Assembly: GCA_020002185.1 (NCBI GenBank)
Contig: CM034533.1
Coordinates: forward strand, 69,487,888-69,551,887
Length of the DNA stretch: 64,000 nt
Source of the DNA: Paraescarpia echinospica
Lineage: Eukaryota; Annelida; Polychaeta; Sabellida; Siboglinidae
Reading direction: 5' to 3'
In this document: positions 1 to 13,000 of the stretch, piece after piece
How the letters are laid out: each line of letters begins with the position of its first letter
Numbering within the stretch: the first letter of the stretch is position 1
Translations under genes and position numbers: made by a program
Notes under the pieces: model-generated
What the model saw: only the letters and a program-made list of their open reading frames with translations
The model's database searches: none
Told to the model about the DNA's origin: nothing

Positions 1-49
1 TGTTTCACTCGTTTAGTGGCGCCACTGTAGCAATATACCTTACAGCGAT

Positions 50-1320
50 ATGTTGTGACGATCACCCCCATGTAATGGTTGTGATGATCACCCCCATGTA
101 ATGGTTGTGACGATCACCCCCCATGTAATGGTTGTGACGATCACCCCCATGTAATGGTTGTGACGATCACCCCCCATGTAATGGTTGTGACGATCACCCC
201 CCATGTAATCGTTGGGACGATCACCCCCATGTAATGGTTGTGATGATCACCCCCCATGTAATGGTTGTGACGATCACCCCCATGTAATGGTTGGGACAAT
301 CACCATTAGGTTGTGATGATCACCCCCCATGTAATGGTTGTGATGATCACCCCCACATAATGGTTGTGACGATCACCCCCACGTAATGGTTGTGACGATC
401 ACCCCCACGTAATGGTTGTGACGATCACCCCCACGTAATGGTTGTGACGATCACCCCCACGTAATGGTTGTGATGATCACCCCCCATGTAATGGTTGTGA
501 CGATCACCCCCATGTAATGGTTGTGATGTAATGGTTGTGACGATCACCCCCATGTAATGGTTGTGACGATCACCCCCACGTAATGGTTGTGACGATCACC
601 CCCACGTAATGGTTGTGACGATCACCCCCACGTAATGGTTGTGACGATCACCCCCATCTAATGGTTGTGACGATCACCCCCACGTAATGGTTGTGATGAT
701 CACCCCCCATGTAATGGTTGTGACGATCACCCCCATGTAATGGTTGTGATGATCACCCCCATGTAATAGTTGTGACGATCACCCCCACGTAATGGTTGTG
801 ACGATCACCCCCCATGTAATGGTTGTGACGATCACCCCCACCTAATGGTTGTGATGATCACCCCCCACGTAATGGTTGTGATGATCACCCCCACGTAATG
901 GTTGTGACGATCACCCCCACGTAATGGTTGTGACGATCACCCCCACGTAATGGTTGTGACGATCACCCCCACTTAATGGTTGTGATGATCACCCCGCATG
1001 TAATGGTTGTGATGATCACCCCCCATGTAATGGTTGTGACGATCACCCCCACGTAATGGTTGTGACGATCACCCCCACGTAATGGTTGTGACGATCACCC
1101 CCACCTAATGGTTGTGACGATCACCCCCATGTAATGGTTGTGACGATCACCCCCACGTAATGGTTGTGACGATCACCCCCATCTAATGGTTGTGACGATC
1201 ACCCCCCATGTAATGGTTGTGATGATGACTCCCCCCATGTAATGGTTGTGATGATCACTCCCCCCATCTAATGGTTGTGACGATCACCCCACATCTAATG
1301 GTTGTGACGATCACCCCTTA
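50..1320. repeat. 26-27-bp minisatellite
   Basis: About 48 copies of a unit like ATCACCCCCATGTAATGG followed by TTGTGACG, varying at CG/TG sites (acgat/atgat, cacgt/catgt). It lies in the plus-strand gene's upstream intron. Confidence 0.95.
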
Positions 1321-1429
1321 TGTCCTCACTAAATGTATTTTGGGACTACGTGCACATATGCAACCACCCCTTTGAAATAACAGTGTAATTGGCCCATCTT
1401 TAACTTATTGATTTAACATATTTACTTGT

Positions 1430-1530
1430 TTTACGTTCTTAGCGCCTTTGAGCACATTCTTAACCAGGGTATATGGTGCTTTACAAATGTATCCTGATAC
1501 AGCTGTAAATAAATAAAATCAAGTCAACAT
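1430..1530. repeat. Possible SINE/MITE end
   Basis: The stretch around 'gcgcctttgagcac' and 'ggtgctttacaaat', followed by an A-rich taaataaataaaatc, resembles the 3' end of a short interspersed element. No full element can be outlined. Confidence 0.3.
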
Positions 1531-1556
1531 GGAAGAAAATAAAAGATTTTCAATAC

Positions 1557-2042
1557 TGTTGTTAGGTAGATTGTTAAACAGGGAAGCTGTGAACGTTGTT
1601 AGGTAGATTGTTAAACAGGGAAGCTGTGAACGTTGTTAGGTAGATTGTTAAACAGGGAAGCTGTGAACGTTGTTAGGTAGATTGTTAAACAGGGAAGCTG
1701 TGAACGTTGTTAGGTAGATTGTTAAACAGGGAAGCTGTGAACGTTGTTAGGTAGATTGTTAAACAGGGAAGCTGTGAACGTTGTTAGGTAGATTGTTAAA
1801 CAGGGAAGCTGTGAACGTTGTTAGGTAGATTGTTAAACAGGGAAGCTGTGAACGTTGTTAGGTAGATTGTTAAACAGGGAAGCTGTGAACGTTGTTAGGT
1901 AGATTGTTAAACAGGGAAGCTGTGAACGTTGTTAGGTAGATTGTTAAACAGGGAAGCTGTGAACGTTGTTAGGTAGATTGTTAAACAGGGAAGCTGTGAA
2001 CGTTGTTAGGTAGATTGTTAAACAGGGAAGCTGTGAACGTTG
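1557..2042. repeat. 37-bp minisatellite, near-identical copies
   Basis: About 13 practically identical copies of a unit beginning GTTGTTAGGTAGATTG and ending CTGTGAAC. The lack of divergence points to recent expansion or homogenisation. Confidence 0.97.
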
Positions 2043-2199
2043 GTGAAGGCAGTTTATGTATAGTTATATCCCACTGGGTGAGGAAGTTATTAATATTATT
2101 ATTGTAACTAATATTACGCCCCTAACCCCAGAAATACAGACCACCAAGGACAATTGTGTGTATTTGGTGTCTGTTCACCTCATCTTTTATTTTTCTCAG

Positions 2200-2335
2200 A
2201 AATTGTTTGGCCACAAGATGGCAGACTTCCACGTGACAGTGGATGGAGTGTGGAGTAAGAATGGGTCATTTAAGAAGATCAAGAGTGAGACAAAGACAGA
2301 CAGCCAGACAAAGTCATTCACAGTCACGTTAAAAC
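2200..2335 (+). CDS. Penultimate exon of an unidentified plus-strand gene
   Basis: A strong acceptor (CTTTTATTTTTCTCAG) is followed by 136 open nucleotides reading KLFGHKMADFHVTVDGVWSK and KSFTVTLK, then a GTGCGT donor. Phase 0 in, 1 out, matching the exon at 3255. The residues suggest a soluble beta-rich, Lys-rich domain end. I do not recognise the family. The rest of the gene lies to the left of the window. Confidence 0.55.
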
Positions 2336-2930
2336 GTGCGTATTACATGTTGTTGTGGTGGATCACATTGCCGTATATATCCATGTAAATGCATGTCTGT
2401 CATACTGATTGTTTGACGCCCTGACTACTGCTAACTTGTCTCCATTGTTTACCCTCAGTGGTAGTTTTAAACACATCTGTTTGAGAACGTTGGTGTACCA
2501 TCAGTGGAACAGATTTTGTGAATCTCAAATTTCTTCGAAGTGATCTGCACTTAATAGGTTCAATATTGGTTTCTTTGAAACAAGTTGAGTACTGTACTTG
2601 CTACATTTTAGTCAGTAAGAACACTTAGAAGCCAAGTTTGAGCGTAAAATACATGACTACTTAATTTGAAGATATAACTTGACAAGTACTTGTACTAAGT
2701 CAGTTGTATTTGCCAAAATACCAAGCACATAACTTGAATATTTAGAGTACAAAACAATACTTCTCTGCTGTGCTGCAGTCACAGCAGAGAACACAACTCA
2801 TAGTATATACAAGTTATTAATTGTGACCCACACAGTGATCACTACATCTAAAATGTACTTATACATGACATTACGTACTGGGAATTCTACTTGGTAAGTT
2901 TGATTCAAAATACTTGTACTTGACCTAATA
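2336..2930. other. Intron of plus-strand gene, no recognised element
   Basis: AT-rich single-copy sequence between the two plus-strand exons, up to the MITE at 2933. I see no gene or repeat in it. Confidence 0.5.
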
Positions 2931-2932
2931 TA

Positions 2933-3107
2933 CAGTGGAACCTCACTATGAAGGTAACCTTTGGCACTGGACAAAAGTTACCTGAATAGCGAAGTGACTA
3001 ATATCCTATAATTTACTGTATGTGAAAATAATTTGGGACTGTTCTAGGGTGACCGTAATTGTGAGGTGGCTGTATTGCCAAGGTGACCGTAAAATGAGGT
3101 TCCACTG
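2933..3107. mobile_element. TA-flanked MITE, CAGTGGAACCTC termini
   Basis: A 175-bp element with terminal inverted repeats CAGTGGAACCTC / GAGGTTCCACTG, flanked by TA on both sides. Length, TIR and TA duplication fit a non-autonomous Tc1/mariner-superfamily (pogo-like) element. Diverged relatives are at 9365, 34972, 43785, 49905 and 60322. Confidence 0.75.
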
Positions 3108-3254
3108 TACTTGGATTGTACTTGATCAAATATATTTAACCCCAACACTGCCTGGAAACCAGAAGTGCCCACACATCTTGGGTGTGACGTTTCAACAGTT
3201 GTCCCATCAGAATGTGTTGATCTACTGTGATGTGTACTTGCTGTCATGTTTCAG

Positions 3255-3331
3255 CCTGTAAAGCTGCCGCTGATGATGATGTCAGCGATGATGACATTGC
3301 CGATGATGACGAGGGAAGTGACGCAACATAA
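3255..3331 (+). CDS. Last coding exon of the plus-strand gene, acidic C-terminus
   Basis: The acceptor is CATGTTTCAG. Joined in phase to the exon at 2200-2335 it reads PCKAAADDDVSDDDIADDD and ends EGSDAT then TAA at 3329-3331. Acidic tails like this are common in nuclear or chaperone proteins, but no function is assigned. The gene is convergent with EYS. Confidence 0.55.
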
Positions 3332-3638
3332 ATAACTTGACGTGTCACCGCGGAAACATTCCGACTTCAAGTGACAAAATTCGGAGGACCTTGTGGGTGT
3401 TACTCGTGGGGTGATGACACAGTGAGGTAAACGCCCCGACAGTGCCTCCAGATTTTACAATACACCCCACTACAAGGGTGATTGGACCAGCACCCTATCC
3501 TGTAGCAGCAGAGTAATATCATGCTGCCATGCCCTGTGGTTGTGGGGTGATATCAGGGCAACGTATATCAGGCTTGAGCTTGTGGAAGCAAGGGGCATAA
3601 GGAAGTGACATACAACTTGGTTAATTGTGCATTTAAAA

Positions 3639-3644
3639 AATAAA
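3639..3644 (+). promoter_or_regulatory. Poly(A) signal AATAAA of the plus-strand gene
   Basis: A canonical AATAAA about 310 nt after the TAA at 3329-3331. It is the only one in that 3' region and is consistent with a short 3' UTR ending near 3660. Confidence 0.45.
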
Positions 3645-3875
3645 AATACTGCGGTTTTACAACATACATTTTCCTAACTTACTTGTGATTCTGGTGACAT
3701 CCTCCCCAGTCACGAGTGATATGTTTCGTGAGTAACAACAGAAGGACAAACATTAAACAGTCTATACTTCACTAAATGTCTTAGTCCTACAAGTGTTGGA
3801 CCAATCTCGTGAAGATTTGTTCTCGACATTAAAAGTCACCTTGAGTTGTTGAATACGACATTGTCTTTTGCGTCT

Positions 3876-4045
3876 TCATTTTCTTGTTTTGTCGTTGCAA
3901 CTGAACACATTGGCGCCACGTAGTGGATGTAGTAGATCAAGTGGAGGTGCATGTTCACTGACTCCCAGGTGGCGCACACACCCAATGTAGGCGTTGTCAA
4001 AATGGCCATTCGTCTGCTCTTTCACGTCGCTTTCTTCAAAACCAC
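3876..4045 (-). CDS. EYS: EYS exon 29: end of LamG5 and stop
   Basis: Residues 2020-2075 plus [17 protein letters not shown] is the closing LamG motif, followed by about 25 residues ([18 protein letters not shown]) and TGA at 3876-3878. The acceptor is ATTTTCAG. There is no transmembrane or GPI signal. I see no AATAAA on the minus strand in the next 500 bases, so the 3' UTR may run into the neighbouring gene's end. Confidence 0.9.
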
Positions 4046-7000
4046 CTGAAAATATTAGAATGTAATTTAGGATACATACTTTTGTATGTTCTATGTAATC
4101 AAACTATCATGTGGGTTACTTGGATAGATACCTAAGACATCAATGAGGTATTTAGACAAATTCAAAAGAGCATGTGTTTGTTCTGCTGGCGAGAAAAATG
4201 TTTAAGATGGAATGTTGATCTCGATTGATATTTTACCACAACTTAGTTTACTGGTAAATGTATGTTCCTATTTAGTGCAGTATCCAGTCTTTGAGTCTGC
4301 TCAGAGTGCTTTACACTTTACTCCTTGGCATATCTGTTCAACTGAATATCATCTTGAATTCTCTGGGAAGTATTCAGCCACACTGCAATTAATGCATGAA
4401 GACTGTTCATACACAAATATCCACCACTGCCTATAGCCAGGTACTCATTCATACAGTTGAGTAAACTGCAGCAATGTGGAGAACAAGAAGAACAAACTAT
4501 TTCTAGGTTTGAAGCTGGTACGATAAAATCCATCAATGTGAGAGAGTACCTACCTAAATGGAGCAGACCAAGAGTGTTTAGGTGGTGATGGTCTCCAGAC
4601 AGAATGCTCCGAGAGACCAGACCATCAATGTCTACCAGTAGAACCTGGTCCACTCTGTAACACATCGGGCAGATACAAACACGTTACTTATCATCCAATA
4701 CTGATTACAACACATCTGTACAACTGTTACATAATGTATATCAGTTGGACTTGACCAGAGAACTGGGGACGTCTTCACTAACATAAAGAATATCAGTTGG
4801 ACTTGACCAGAGAACTGGGGACGTCTCCACTAACATAAAGTATATCAGTTGGACTTGACCAGAGAACTGGGGACGTCTTCACTAACATAAAGAATATCAG
4901 TTGGACTTGACCAGAGAACTGGGGACGTCTTCACTAACATAAAGAATATCAGTTGGACTTGACCAGAGAACTGGGGACGTCTTCACTAACATAATGTATA
5001 TCAGTTGGACTTGACCAGAGAACTGGGGACGTCTTCACTAACATAATGTATATCAGTTGGACTTGACCAGAGAACTGGGGACGTCTTCACTAACATAATG
5101 TATATCAGTTGGACTTGACCAGAGAACTGGGGACGTCTTCACTAACATAATGTATATCAGTTGGACTTGACCAGAGAACTGGGGACGTCTTCACTAACAT
5201 AAAGAATATCAGTTGGACTTGACCAGAGAACTGGGGACGTCTTCACTAACATAATGTATATCAGTTGGACTTGACCAGAGAACTGGGGACGTCTTCACTA
5301 ACATAATGTATATCAGTTGGACTTGACCAGAGAACTGGGAACGTCTTCACTAACATAATGTATATCAGTTGGACTTGACCAGAGAACTGGGGACGTCTTC
5401 ACTAACATAAAGTATATCAGTTGGACTTGACCAGAGAACTGGGGACGTCTTCACTAAAATAATGTATATCAGTTGGACTTGACCAGAGAACTGGGGACGT
5501 CTCCACTAACATAAAGTATATCAGTTGGACTTGACCAGAGAACTGGGGACGTCTCCACTAACATAAAGAATATCAGTTGGACTTGACCAGAGAACTGGGG
5601 ACGTCTCCACTAACATAAAGAATATCAGTTGGACTTGACCAGAGAACTGGGGACGTCTTCACTAACATAATGTATATCAGTTGGACTTGACCAGAGAACT
5701 GGGGACGTCTTCACTAACATAATGTATATCAGTTGGACTTGACCAGAGAACTGGGGACGTCTTCACTAACATAATGTATATCAGTTGGACTTGACCAGAG
5801 AACTGGGGACGTCTTCACTAACATAATGTATATCAGTTGGACTTGACCAGAGAACTGGGGACGTCTTCACTAACATAAAGTATATCAGTTGGACTTGACC
5901 AGAGAACTGGGGACGTCTTCACTAACATAATGTATATCAGTTGGACTTGACCAGAGAACTGGGGACGTCTTCACTAACATAAAGTATATCAGTTGGACTT
6001 GACCAGAGAACTGGGGACGTCTTCACTAACGTAATGTATATCAGTTGGACTTGACCAGAGAACTGGGGACGTCTTCACTAACGTAATGTATATCAGTTGG
6101 ACTTGACCAGAGAACTGGGGACGTCTTCACTAAATAATGTATATCAGTTGGACTTGACCAGAGAACTGGGGACGTCTTCACTAACATAATGTATATCAGT
6201 TGGACTTGACCAGAGAACTGGGGACGTCTTCACTAACGTAATGTATATCAGTTGGACTTGACCAGAGAACTGGGGACGTCTTCACTAACATAATGTATAT
6301 CAGTTGGACTTGACCAGAGAACTGGGGACGTCTTCACTAACAAAGAATAAAATGACTTATGAGAATGTTAGTAAATTGGTCCCCTTGCGTTTAAACATAT
6401 TCTCAAAAGATTAATTAATTATAGTTGGAAGGGTGAAAATATGAAATTTTCAATGATAAAATATTTATCTAAAACCAAAATTGACCAACAGTTAAAATAG
6501 ATGCAACCTGATAACAAAGATCTTTCTGTTTACACATTATAACATGTTTCACTTGCCGTTGTATTCTGATAGAGTGCCATTGTCCATTGTTAATGACGTG
6601 ATTGGTGATGAGGTCAGTCTGTGTCCATCCGCCTAGGCTGACCACCACCTTGAGATGTCCAGTCTGGAGACCAACAGCCAGGAAGTCATCCTTCTGAGAG
6701 AGCACCTGTACACACAGTGACATTGACCATCTGAACACACAGTGACATTGTTTGACCATCTGAACACACGGTGACATTGTTTGACAACATGAACACAGTG
6801 GCATTGTTTGACCATCTGGACACACAGTGACATTGTTTGACCATCTGAACACAGTGACATTATTTAACCATCTGGACACACAGTGACATTGTTTGACCAT
6901 CTGAACACACAGTGACATTGTTTGACCATATGAACACATAGTGACATTGTTTAACAACCTGAACACATGGTGACATTGTCTGACCACCTGAACACAAAGT

Positions 7001-10000
7001 GACATTGTTTGTCAACCTGAACACAGTGACATTGTTTGACAACCTGAACACAAAGACATTGTTTGACAACCTGAACACAAAGTGACATTGCTTGACAACC
7101 TGAACACATGGTGACATTGTCTGACCACCTGAACACAAAGTGACATTGTTTGACAACTTGAACACAGTGACATTGACAACCTGAACAATGACATTATTTG
7201 GCTGAACACATATTGACCACTGAACATACTGTGGCATTATTTGGCTGAACACATATTGACCACCTGAACATACTGTGGCATTATTTGGCTGAACACATAT
7301 TGACCACCTGAACATACTGTGACATTATTTGGCTGAACACATATTGACCACTGAACATACTGTGACATTATTTGGCTGAACACATATTGACCACTGAACA
7401 TACTGTGGCATTATTTGGCTGAACACATTGACCACCTGAACATACTGTGACATTATTTGGCTGAACACATATTGACCACTGAACATACTGTGACATTATT
7501 TGGCTGAACACATATTGACCACTGAACATACTGTGGCATTATTTGGCTGAACACATATTGACCACCTGAACATACTGTGGCATTATTTGACAATATTGAC
7601 TCAAACTGACAATGGCAGTATCTTGATTTTCATTTTGTGATAAATCCATTTGTTGCCACAAGATTAATGTGATGCTGTTTGCTCCATAACCCGGAATCAC
7701 CTTCATTAGCCAGAGGTGCTAATTAGTAACAGCAAACGTGTAGAACAAGTGACTGTAGAAACCCTGTGCATGTGCCATTAAAGTGCCTTGTGTGTATAAT
7801 TCGGCCAGCTTCTGCAATATTGCCAATATAGATGGTATTTAGTATTTTATTTACAATTTAAACAATGCTTAAATTTGGTGGATAGTATACAATAATTTAT
7901 TATATTTGTTCTGTAATTAAGAACACTACAATAAAAATGAAGGACAGACAAGGTCGGTTTAAGAGGTTATCACGCATTGAATGCCAAACTGTTGTACCAG
8001 GTGGGAAAATCTGTGGCCTTGGGTTGACAACATGGTGAACTGAATACTCCTGTTGTGGCCTTGGGTTGACAACATATGGAGTACTGAATACTCTTGTTGT
8101 GGCCTTGGGATGACAACATTGTGTACTGAATACTCCTGTTGTGGCTTTGGGTTGACAACACGGTATACTGAATACTCCTGTTGTGGCCTTGGGTTGACAA
8201 CACGGTATACTGAATACTCCTGTTGTGGCCTTGGGTTGACAACATGGTGTACTGAATACTCCTGTTGTGGCCTTGGGTTGACAACATGGTGCTCCTGTTA
8301 TGACCTTGTGTTGAAAACATGGTGTACTGAATACTCCTGTTGAAAATTTAGACATTCCAATTGTCAAAAATGAATATAATTTGTGCCCTAGACAATTTGT
8401 TGAATTGTTTGCAATTTTAATTAAACTAAAATAAACCAAATTACGTATCAGCATACCTGAAACTCATACGAAAATGTTTATTTTGGCCGGATGCTTTACT
8501 CAAGACTAATGAGGCCACTCTACTCTAAATTTGTACAGATTATAAGAGGTGGATTGCTGCAGCAGTTTCATCTATTTCTAGACAGACTGTAACCCAGACA
8601 AGGGTCAGACAGGTGGTTATTTACTGCTACAGTCTTTCTGGGAATGTGGAATAATTGAGGGCTGCATTGATTTGATCTAGTGCAATTAGACTTGCCTAGA
8701 AATAAATGGTACAGTCTACATCTTATTAGGCACGTCTATGCAAAACAAATTTGGAATAATTTTTTCTAGATGAATCGAATATTGTATTTTTCACAGTACG
8801 TTCAGTCACGTACGGTGTAAATTAAAATTGATTGTGAAACGAGTTTCCCAGCTGTTTGATAAAGATGATTCACTGAATGAATGGTAACTCAATTCTGAAT
8901 CTGAGCAGATTGTAAACTAAGGCTGAATGAGATCTATCAACCAGCTATATATACACCACCGGGGAGTGCACTAATAAACAGTGATAGTTTATCACAAAAA
9001 TTGTGGCTGCTGTCTTCGTGGGAAATACTCATCGTAATCTGACTGAGTGTTATGTCCTGATGCTGGCCCAGAGAGGCTGGCTGGCTGGCTGAGTCATTCA
9101 GGAGTCAGATTTCTGGTTAGTCATCTGCATTCCTGACCCAGATCCAGCTGGGAGATAAAAGAGCTCAGAAACAGGTGCAGTGGGAGGCAGTCAGGTACAT
9201 TTCTGGGAACAGCACACAGAGAGGGTCATTGCAATTAATGTGAGATGTCATTGCTTCATAACACATCAATGATGTATAGATCAGGTGGGGACATTGTTAC
9301 CAGATATACTGTATGGTGAGACGCAGGCAGGCAGACACCAACAGTAAGGTTACAAGTAATAATACAGTTAAACATCGATTTATGGTCACCTCCTGTAATC
9401 CGGTCACTTCGCCATTACGGTCACCTTGAGACAATCCCAAATTATTTACAGTTTGGAGTAGCATAGTTGTCTTGATAAAACAATGTGTTTTGTAAATCGT
9501 TGTAAAACTAAAATCATCATGTTGTTTTACAGGCATGATTGAGTGACAATAGATTCCCCGGAATATCCTGTGGCGCCCCTGGTGGATAATATAAAATTTA
9601 ATGTAAAATTAAGAGAGTTCAAACTGTTTACATTCACGACAACACCTGCTTGATCTTAATCAACACATAACAAAAGAAATATCAGCAAATAATATAGTGT
9701 ACCAAGAATTACGATTAGTAATTTATGGACCCCCATAATTTATAATAAAATCCACAACGCTATCAGTAGCATCAATACGCAAACATCGTGTGAGCCTCAG
9801 CGTATCTAACTGTTAATTGTAATTAAAGTTCCTGTTGACCAGTTCATCAGACAAATAACTGTATCCATTAATAAAACATGCTACTCCACACATGACAATG
9901 CATACTACACTGCTCAATGTTCATTGCTGTTAAAATGGCATGCATAAAATTATATATATACTTATAGGCCTATATAGCGATGTTTCCAATTCCTGTGATG

Positions 10001-13000
10001 CTTCTGTCTACAATTCAGTATTATGGTCACCTTGCTATTAAGGTCACTGGTCCAATCCCGTGGGTGACCATAATACCAAGGTTCCACTGTACATTTTTTA
10101 TAATGCCAGATCTAAATATAGTTGTGGTGCTTTAAAGCATGGTCTAAATTGGTTAAAATAATTATTTTAAAATAAATATAGTCATACAGTAATAATAATA
10201 AATAATATAAATAAATAATGTATTAAATAGTCAACTTTTTAGATATACTAACTAGTTTGAATAAGATTACAGAAAATATTTTTCATTAAATAACTTTCAG
10301 AAAAATAGTGAAGTATTTTACAGTGCCAAAATAAAAGTTAATCTGTCTCAGTTTGATCACCTGTCCGTTCCAGAGAATTAAACCATCTCTCTGTAGTGTG
10401 GCCAGCTGGAAGGAGATGTACGTATGAGAGAGGTTGTATTGTGTCGTGTCAGCGAAGTGAAGGAAGCCTTTACCAGTAAACCGTGCAGCAGTGAATGTTA
10501 CATCTGAAAAAATGAATAGTCTTAACATCAAAGATGATGCACTATCTGTAAAAAAAAACAGTCTTAACATCAGAGTTGCACTGTCTGAAGCAATACAATC
10601 TTAACATTATGGAATGATGCATTAACTTAAGGAATTATTTTAAAGTCTTAATCCTTTAGACCCCACATCATTTCATGAGACATATCCGTGTCCCTGCTAC
10701 GGTTGCACACAATCAACAAGATATGTGTGCACCTAATCTTTCACATTTAACTTTTTTGAACATTGCAAGCTGTGTTTATTATTAAGATAACTGAATTCCA
10801 CACAAGATAGTTCTAAATATACTAATCAACTTTTAAATTGAACGTGCATGTATGGTGTGGAAATTTGCATAAAATCTAGGCATGTCTACAAACTCTGTCA
10901 GTTGATATTTTCAAACAGCGCTCATTAAAAAACATCTTTGGCACTCACCCATATCACACAGTGCACCCATCCTTCCCAATGGACAATCGCACGAGTAGCT
11001 GCCATGTTCCATATCTGGCACACAGGTGGCAGCACCTGCACACTGGTGATCTCGGCAATACATTGACACTTGACAAGTGTCGCCAAAGAACATCTGAAGA
11101 AAAATTAGGACGATTATAGAGTTAACAGATGATGTCATCATACGTACCTTAACCAATCCAACAAGTGGGTCTTGTGATTATAGAGTTAACAGATGATGTC
11201 ATCATACGTACCTTAGCCAATCCAACAAGTGGGTCTTGTGATTATAGAGTTAACAGATGATGTCATCATACGTACCTTAGCCAATCCAACAAGTGGGTCT
11301 TGTGATTATAGAGTTAACAGATGATGTCATCATACGTACCTTAGCCAATCCAACAAGTGGGTCTTGTGATTATAGAGTTAACAGATGATGTCATCATACG
11401 TACCTTAGCCAATCCAACAAGTGGGTCTTGTGATTATAGAGTTAACAGATGATGTCATCATACGTACCTTAGCCAATCCAACAAGTGGGTCTTGTGATTA
11501 TAGAGTTAACAGATGATGTCATCATACGTACCTTAGCCAATCCAACAAGTGGGTCTTGTGATTATAGAGTTAACAGATGATGTCATCATACATACCTTAG
11601 CCAATCCAACAAGTGGGTCTTGTGATTATAGAGTTAACAGATGATGTCATCATACGTACCTTAGCCAATCCAACAAGTGGGTCTTGTGATTATAGAGTTA
11701 ACAGATGATGTCATCATACGTACCTTAGCCAATCCAACAAGTGGGTCTTGTGATTATAGAGTTAACAGATGATGTCATCATACGTACCTTAGCCAATCCA
11801 ACAAGTGGGTCTTGTGATTATAGAGTTAACAGATGATGTCATCATACGTACCTTAGCCAATCCAACAAGTGGGTCTTGTGATTATAGAGTTAACAGATGA
11901 TGTCATCATACGTACCTTAGCCAATCCAACAAGTGGGTCTTGTGATTATAGAGTTAACAGATGATGTCATCATACGTACCTTAGCCAATCCAACAAGTGG
12001 GTCTTGTGATTATAGAGTTAACAGATGATGTCATCATACGTACCTTAGCCAATCCAACAAGTGGGTCTTGTGATTATAGAGTTAACAGATGATGTCATCA
12101 TACGTACCTTAGCCAATCCAACAAGTGGGTCTTGTGATTATAGAGTTAACAGATGATGTCATCATACGTACCTTAGCCAATCCAACAAGTGGGTCTTGTG
12201 ATTATAGAGTTAACAGATGATGTCATCATACGTACCTTAGCCAATCCAACAAGTGGGTCTTGTGATTATAGAGTTAACAGATGATGTCATCATACGTACC
12301 TTAGCCAATCCAACAAGTGGGTCTTGTGATTATAGAGTTAACAGATGATGTCATCATACGTACCTTAGCCAATCCAACAAGTGGGTCTTGTGATTATAGA
12401 GTTAACAGATGATGTCATCATACGTACCTTAGCCAATCCAACAAGTGGGTCTTGTGATTATAGAGTTAACAGATGATGTCATCATACGTACCTTAGCCAA
12501 TCCAACAAGTGGGTCTTGTGATTATAGAGTTAACAGATGATGTCATCATACGTACCTTAGCCAATCCAACAAGTGGGTCTTGTGATTATAGAGTTAACAG
12601 ATGATGTCATCATACGTACCTTAGCCAATCCAACAAGTGGGTCTTGTGATTATAGAGTTAACAGATGATGTCATCATACGTACCATAGCCAATCCAACAA
12701 GTGGGTCTTGTGATTTTTGGTTGCGCCAATCTAATAGGTAATTATCGATAAATCTGTACTTCTGACATACCGGGTAATCAACATGTGTAGTCTTCTTTAA
12801 CTATACTCAGTGAAACTGGGTATAAGTAAGGTACGTGTAAGGTGGTACTTGTTTATTTTGTCACTGCATGATTCAAAATCATTTTTGCAATTTAACGTTT
12901 AATTTTGTCTGTGACACTAGTGTTGAATTAGTGTCAACGTATTGCACTGTTTGCTTAAACAAACATTTTATAAATTGTCACCACCAATGCTGTTAAATTT

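Noticed and set aside
50..1320. CRISPR array
   Set aside because: Units are contiguous 26-27-bp repeats without unique spacers, and the DNA is eukaryotic.
2200..3331. Naming the plus-strand gene PHF3 from vertebrate synteny
   Set aside because: The two short exons show no sequence I recognise as PHF3; synteny alone is not evidence here.
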